This document shows, piece by piece, positions 56,079 to 59,951 of a stretch of DNA of 59,951 bases. Below the pieces are notes generated by a model that made no database searches, had not been told where the DNA came from, and saw nothing but the letters and a program-made list of their open reading frames with translations. The stretch's first letter is position 1. The number at the start of each line of letters is the position of its first letter. Source of the stretch: Candidatus Kuenenia stuttgartensis (lineage in GTDB: Bacteria; Planctomycetota; GCA-002687715; CAIWVZ01); contig CAMARR010000013.1 of assembly GCA_945860915.1 (NCBI GenBank), forward strand, positions 1 through 59,951. The letters are read 5' to 3'. The position numbers were made by a program, and so were the translations under genes.

Positions 56079-57127
56079 CCATTCTCGACCGACACGTGAT
56101 CCGTCAGTTCCTGACGACGCTCATCGTCGTTGCATCCACCTTGCTCGTGCTCGTCGTCCTCATTCACCTGTTCACCAATCTCGAGAATCTCGAGGCAGGG
56201 AAGGTCGCGTTCGAGGCTCGTGGCATGTCCACATTCACAGGCATGTGCCGACTATATGGACTGCTTCTCCCGTTCTACCTCCCGCAGTTCGGCCCTCTGG
56301 CGCTTGCCATTTCGGCGGCGGTGACGATTTCGCGATTGCATCGGGATGCCGAGATGCAGGCCGCACGCGTTACAGGCATACCAGAGCGCAGAATTCTATT
56401 GCCGATCCTTGTTGTCGGGGCCATGATCGGCGCCGGTCTCTCAGTCGTTCGACTTGAAGTCTTGCCTCGCATTGCTCCGCTCAAAACCGAGGCCGAGCGC
56501 ATGCTGAAGGGCAAGTCGCACCTGGTACTCGAAGGGCCGATGGTCGTCATTGACGGCCGTGGCAACTTCGTATCCGTTCGCTCGTACGAACCGACCTCAG
56601 GCATCGCGCGGCAGGTGACGATCATCCCCAAGGAAGGCGAAGGACGAACTCACATCGCTGAGATTCGCTGGCAACCTCTCGGCCCTTCAGGAAGAGGATG
56701 GTATCCGATGACAGAGGTCATCGGCCCGATGCGCCTACCGGGAGGAACGGACTTCACGCCAGATGATCTTGAGATCGACACGCGTGGAACACGACATCTT
56801 CTCGCCCACGAACTCGCGGAACTCCGGCGACGCAATCCAGACCGTCCGGATCTGAAGGTCATGGAATCGGTCCGACTCGCGACGCCCTGGGTCGCACTTG
56901 CGATGCTTGTCCTCGTGGTACCCCTCGTATCTAGATTGGGCAAGATCCATGCGATGATGGCGCTTGGGATGACACTCGGCATCGGAGTCACATACTTTGC
57001 TGTCGAACGAACGCTGATTGAACTGGCAGAACGTGATGCAAGCGTCGATGCGCCATTCGCCGTCTGGGTGCCGATCGTGGCATGTTTAGCGTTCGGCTCG
57101 CTTCTCTGGGGTGAATCCGCGGAGTGA
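56075..57127 (+). CDS. lptG: LPS export permease LptF/LptG family, second copy
   Basis: 350 residues. It starts MTILDRHVIRQFLTTLIVV, the usual LptF/G beginning, with helices at about 10-35, 55-80 and 95-120, a jellyroll middle and three C-terminal helices (ATPWVALAMLVLVVPLVSRLG among them). F and G names for the pair are assigned by order only; both belong to the same family. The ATG overlaps the upstream stop. It is convergent with mutS, two bases between the stops. lptB was not seen in the window. Confidence 0.88.
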   Translation: MTILDRHVIRQFLTTLIVVASTLLVLVVLIHLFTNLENLEAGKVAFEARGMSTFTGMCRLYGLLLPFYLPQFGPLALAISAAVTISRLHRDAEMQAARVTGIPERRILLPILVVGAMIGAGLSVVRLEVLPRIAPLKTEAERMLKGKSHLVLEGPMVVIDGRGNFVSVRSYEPTSGIARQVTIIPKEGEGRTHIAEIRWQPLGPSGRGWYPMTEVIGPMRLPGGTDFTPDDLEIDTRGTRHLLAHELAELRRRNPDRPDLKVMESVRLATPWVALAMLVLVVPLVSRLGKIHAMMALGMTLGIGVTYFAVERTLIELAERDASVDAPFAVWVPIVACLAFGSLLWGESAE

Positions 57128-57129
57128 GC

Positions 57130-59694
57130 CTATGACATATCGCGCAGCTTTTTCAGTTGAATGAGCGCCTCGATCGGCGAGAGCCGATCCGGATCAATTT
57201 CCTTTAGCGCTGATCGCAGCGGATCCGAGGGCTCCGGAAACAAGCCGAGTTGAGTAACCAACTCCGCGCGTGCCGACGACGGCGAGGCCATCGGCTGCGC
57301 TTCGAGCGTGAAGAGAACGCCCTTTGCTCGATCGATCACAGCCTGAGGCAGGCCGGCGAGGCGCGCGACATGGAGACCGAAAGAGCGATCCGTTCCACCA
57401 TCGACGATCCGATGCAAGAACGTGATCTCATCGCCCCACTCTCGCACGGCAACAGACGCGTTGGCTGCGCCCTCAAGCGTCGCACCAAGCTCGACGAGTT
57501 GATGGTAATGGGTCGCAAACAAGGCGCGACAACGAATCGAGCGAGAAAGATGCTCGGTGATCGCCCATGCGAGAGCGAGACCATCGAACGTCGAAGTTCC
57601 ACGACCGACCTCGTCTAGAATGACGAAACTACGCGCAGATGCGTGATTCAGAATGCTCGCGGTCTCGATCATCTCGACCATAAACGTTGAGTTGCCGCGA
57701 GCAAGTTCGTCGCTCGCGCCCACACGCGTGAAGATGCGATCGACAATGCCGATGCGCGCGGAGGCAGCGGGAACGTAGGCGCCCACTTGGGCGAGGAGCA
57801 CCAACAAAGCGCACTGCCTGATGTAGGTCGACTTACCCGCCATGTTGGGGCCTGTGATGACTACCAGCCTGCGTCCATCATCGAGAAGGAGATCATTAGG
57901 AACAAATGCATCGGCTCCGGGCCGGGTCGCCAAGACAGGATGCCTCCCCTCGCGAATCTCAATTGCGATGCCGTCATGCACCTCTGGACGGCAGCACCTC
58001 GTCTCCCTCGCGACAAATGCAAGTCCTGCAAGCACATCGAGCTCGGCTAGAGACGATGCGGTTGCCTGAATGGCCCCAAGTTGGGCAAGCACTTGACTTC
58101 GAATTTCTCCAAAGAGGCGGTTCTCAATGAGCGCGATCTTTTCCTCAGCGCCGAGGACTTTCGACTCGAATTCCTTTAACTCCTGAGTGATGTACCGTTC
58201 GGCGTTCTTCACCGTTGACCTGCGAACGTAGTCACCCGGCACCTTGGCCGCATGAACATTCGTGATCTCGATGTACCACCCGAAAACTCGATTGAACGCA
58301 ACCTTCAGAGTGGAGATCCCCGTCCTCTCGATTTCGCGTTGCTGGAACTCGGCGACCCAGAGGTGGCCGTCGGTCCGCAAGCGATGAAGCGTGTCGAGTT
58401 CCTCGTCGAAACCTCGTCGAATGAACCCTCCCTCCTTGAGCGTGATCGGCGGATCATCGACCAACGCGGTGGCGAGTCGGGATGTGAGCTGAGAGAGCTC
58501 GGGGAGCGAGTCAATGCAATCGCGGAGCTTCTTTGAAACGAGCGTCGAAGCTGCGTCGCGAACCTGAGGAACACGGTCCAGCGAGTGCCGAAGCGCGACA
58601 AGTTCACGCGCGCTTGCGCGACCGCATGAGAGGCGCGCAAGAAGACGGTCGATGTCCTGCACCGAGCCTAGCGCCTCGCGAAGCAACTCCATGCGATCCG
58701 GCTGATCAAGAAGATCGGCCAATGCGTCTTGTCGCTCAACGATGGATGCGATGTCTGATAGAGGCTCCAACACCCAGTGCTTCAAAAGCCGGGCGCCGCT
58801 TGAGGTTCGCGTGCGATCGATGCTGTCGAGCAGCGACCCTTCGCGAGTGCCGTCGCGCAACGTACGAACCAGTTCGAGCGACGCGCGTGTGACGCGATCC
58901 AAAACGACGTGCCCGCCATGCTCAAGTCGACGAATCGAATTCAGATGACGAAGTTCATCCTTCTGCGTGTCTTTGAGGTACCGCAGAACAGCGCCTGCCG
59001 CGCCAAGACCAACATCTACCTCTGCGAGACCAAAGCCGTCAAGCGTACGCACGCGAAGGTGCTCAAGTAGCAGCCGTCGGCCATCGTCAATGTCGAACAT
59101 CCAGTCAGACATGCGAGACACGGGCTTGCCGAGGATCGACGTAATGGCTTCGTACGCACTCCCCTTCGACAATCCGGATTCCGGTATCACAATCTCTGCC
59201 GGATCAAGGCGCGTCAGAACCTCGATGACCTCTGAGAGGGGCACGTCACCCGCGCGGAATTCCGCCGTGGAAAGATCAACGACGGCGATGCCGGCAGAAG
59301 TGCGGCCAAGAAAGAACGCAGCCAAATAATTCGCGTCACGATCCGGGAGAGCACCGTCTTCGGTGAGCGTTCCCGCCGTGATCACCCGAGTCACGCCTCG
59401 TTCGACAATTCCGACGGCGTCCTTCGGGTCTTGGAGTTGGTCGCAAATCACGACTCTCTCGCCAAGCTTGACGAGTCGCTGCACGTATTGGTCCACGCTT
59501 CGTGCCGGCACTCCCGCCATGGGGATCGCATTCGGTCCCTTGTCCCGAGAAGTCAATGTCAAGTTAAGAAGTCGTGCTGCTTTTTCGGCGTCTCCGAAAA
59601 ACATCTCGAAGAAGTCGCCCATGCGAAATAGAAGCAGCCCGTCGGGGTGTTTGGATTTCACCCCAAGGTATTGCTGCATCATCGGCGTCGTCAT
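57130..59694 (-). CDS. mutS: DNA mismatch repair protein MutS
   Basis: 854 residues, normal MutS length. The N-terminal mismatch-reading F-x-E is in MGDFFEMFFGDA. Domain III levers and clamp follow. The ATPase has Walker A TGPNMAGKSTYIRQ (about residue 613), GASDELARGNSTFMVEM, ILDEVGRGTSTFDG and ATHYHQL. The start at 59694 overlaps the preceding stop as ATGA. The frame opens 11 codons earlier at 59727, but MTTPMMQQYLGVKSKHPD is the family N-terminus. Confidence 0.96.
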   Translation of the reverse strand: MTTPMMQQYLGVKSKHPDGLLLFRMGDFFEMFFGDAEKAARLLNLTLTSRDKGPNAIPMAGVPARSVDQYVQRLVKLGERVVICDQLQDPKDAVGIVERGVTRVITAGTLTEDGALPDRDANYLAAFFLGRTSAGIAVVDLSTAEFRAGDVPLSEVIEVLTRLDPAEIVIPESGLSKGSAYEAITSILGKPVSRMSDWMFDIDDGRRLLLEHLRVRTLDGFGLAEVDVGLGAAGAVLRYLKDTQKDELRHLNSIRRLEHGGHVVLDRVTRASLELVRTLRDGTREGSLLDSIDRTRTSSGARLLKHWVLEPLSDIASIVERQDALADLLDQPDRMELLREALGSVQDIDRLLARLSCGRASARELVALRHSLDRVPQVRDAASTLVSKKLRDCIDSLPELSQLTSRLATALVDDPPITLKEGGFIRRGFDEELDTLHRLRTDGHLWVAEFQQREIERTGISTLKVAFNRVFGWYIEITNVHAAKVPGDYVRRSTVKNAERYITQELKEFESKVLGAEEKIALIENRLFGEIRSQVLAQLGAIQATASSLAELDVLAGLAFVARETRCCRPEVHDGIAIEIREGRHPVLATRPGADAFVPNDLLLDDGRRLVVITGPNMAGKSTYIRQCALLVLLAQVGAYVPAASARIGIVDRIFTRVGASDELARGNSTFMVEMIETASILNHASARSFVILDEVGRGTSTFDGLALAWAITEHLSRSIRCRALFATHYHQLVELGATLEGAANASVAVREWGDEITFLHRIVDGGTDRSFGLHVARLAGLPQAVIDRAKGVLFTLEAQPMASPSSARAELVTQLGLFPEPSDPLRSALKEIDPDRLSPIEALIQLKKLRDMS

Positions 59695-59951
59695 GACGAC
59701 CTCGGTGGCGCACGCCGCCCAGACCATTCGAGCATTTGGTCCTCAAGTGACAGCGGAAACGTCATCTTCGCGTCAACTAGCACTCCGGCGACATCGTGGA
59801 CTGCCTCAAGTCGTGGGTAGACAAAACCTGTGTACGTGGTTGAGTCGTGCCGCTCATAGCGAGCGACAATCTCGTCACGCAGCGACGGATCGAATTTGAC
59901 CCCGTAGGTTTCCATGAGTGCTCGTGCGCCCTCGTAGTCGCCTTCGGACTT
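59691..59951 (-). CDS. C-terminal end of a probable dipeptidyl-peptidase III (M49) gene
   Basis: The last 86 codons of a minus-strand gene that begins outside the window. The frame stays open to the edge (KSEGDYEGARAL leads into METYGVKFDP). The pattern GDYEGAR, ETYGVKFDPSLRDEIVARY, PRLEAVHD and a final EQMLEW-like end resembles the C-terminus of bacterial DPP III-type zinc peptidases. The catalytic zinc motif would lie further upstream and cannot be checked. It ends in an ATGA overlap with mutS, so the two genes are coupled. Confidence 0.55.
   Translation of the reverse strand, partial: KSEGDYEGARALMETYGVKFDPSLRDEIVARYERHDSTTYTGFVYPRLEAVHDVAGVLVDAKMTFPLSLEDQMLEWSGRRAPPRSS

Overview
The window is a dense stretch of bacterial chromosome. 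Most genes abut or overlap by 1 to 8 bases, and few gaps exceed 200 bases. The best guess for the source is a Planctomycetota-related, outer-membrane-bearing bacterium. The grounds are a fused 3-dehydroquinase/shikimate dehydrogenase, a long MoxR/DUF58/BatA/VWA operon that ends in planctomycete-style genes, several lipoproteins, an LptF/LptG pair, Ser/Thr/Arg/Pro-rich linkers and large FHA and HEAT proteins. The genetic code is standard. No transposase, integrase, phage gene or CRISPR array was seen. The phylum call rests on gene content alone and is moderate.

Layout: (1) 0.04-0.6 kb has a 46-bp tandem repeat and an initiator tRNA-Met. (2) 0.6-7.1 kb, minus strand, is a coupled operon: ispE, a DUF2520 oxidoreductase, aroDE, aroK and a secreted HEAT/TPR protein. 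(3) 7.2-9.8 kb, plus, is a glycolipid or polyprenol-sugar module (GT2, DUF2304, membrane GT-C). (4) 9.8-12.7 kb, minus, carries psd, pssA, folK and panC. (5) 12.8-16.6 kb, plus, holds enolase, an FtsB-like protein, a POT peptide transporter and a dodecin-like protein. (6) 16.7-35.3 kb, plus, is an operon of about 18.5 kb: MoxR ATPase, DUF58, BatA-type VWA protein, VWA plus GATase-like protein, a 1497-residue PQQ-propeller/TPR protein, a prenyltransferase-repeat protein, a DUF4175-like protein, a 1046-residue alanine-rich coiled-coil protein and a small secreted protein. A 14-bp hairpin follows it. (7) 35.4-38.1 kb holds a lipoprotein and three uncharacterised genes. (8) 38.3-45.4 kb holds mscL, an rRNA-methyltransferase-like gene with an Arg/Pro/Gly tail, glutaryl-CoA dehydrogenase, lysA, a SUMF1-domain protein, a thioredoxin-fold lipoprotein and larE. 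(9) 45.5-48.9 kb holds an abundant-looking lipoprotein with a strong terminator and a PcrA/UvrD helicase. (10) 48.9-55.0 kb holds three consecutive FHA proteins: a sigma-54 activator, an FHA-TM-CAP fusion and an FHA-TM protein. (11) 55.0-57.1 kb is lptF-lptG. (12) 57.1-59.95 kb, minus, holds mutS behind the end of a probable dipeptidyl-peptidase III gene.

The part most likely to hold an under-described system is region 6. In it an AAA+ MoxR chaperone and membrane VWA proteins are translationally coupled to large exported propeller, coiled-coil and Ig-like proteins. Region 10 comes second: three adjacent FHA proteins, of which only the middle one keeps the full phosphothreonine-binding signature.
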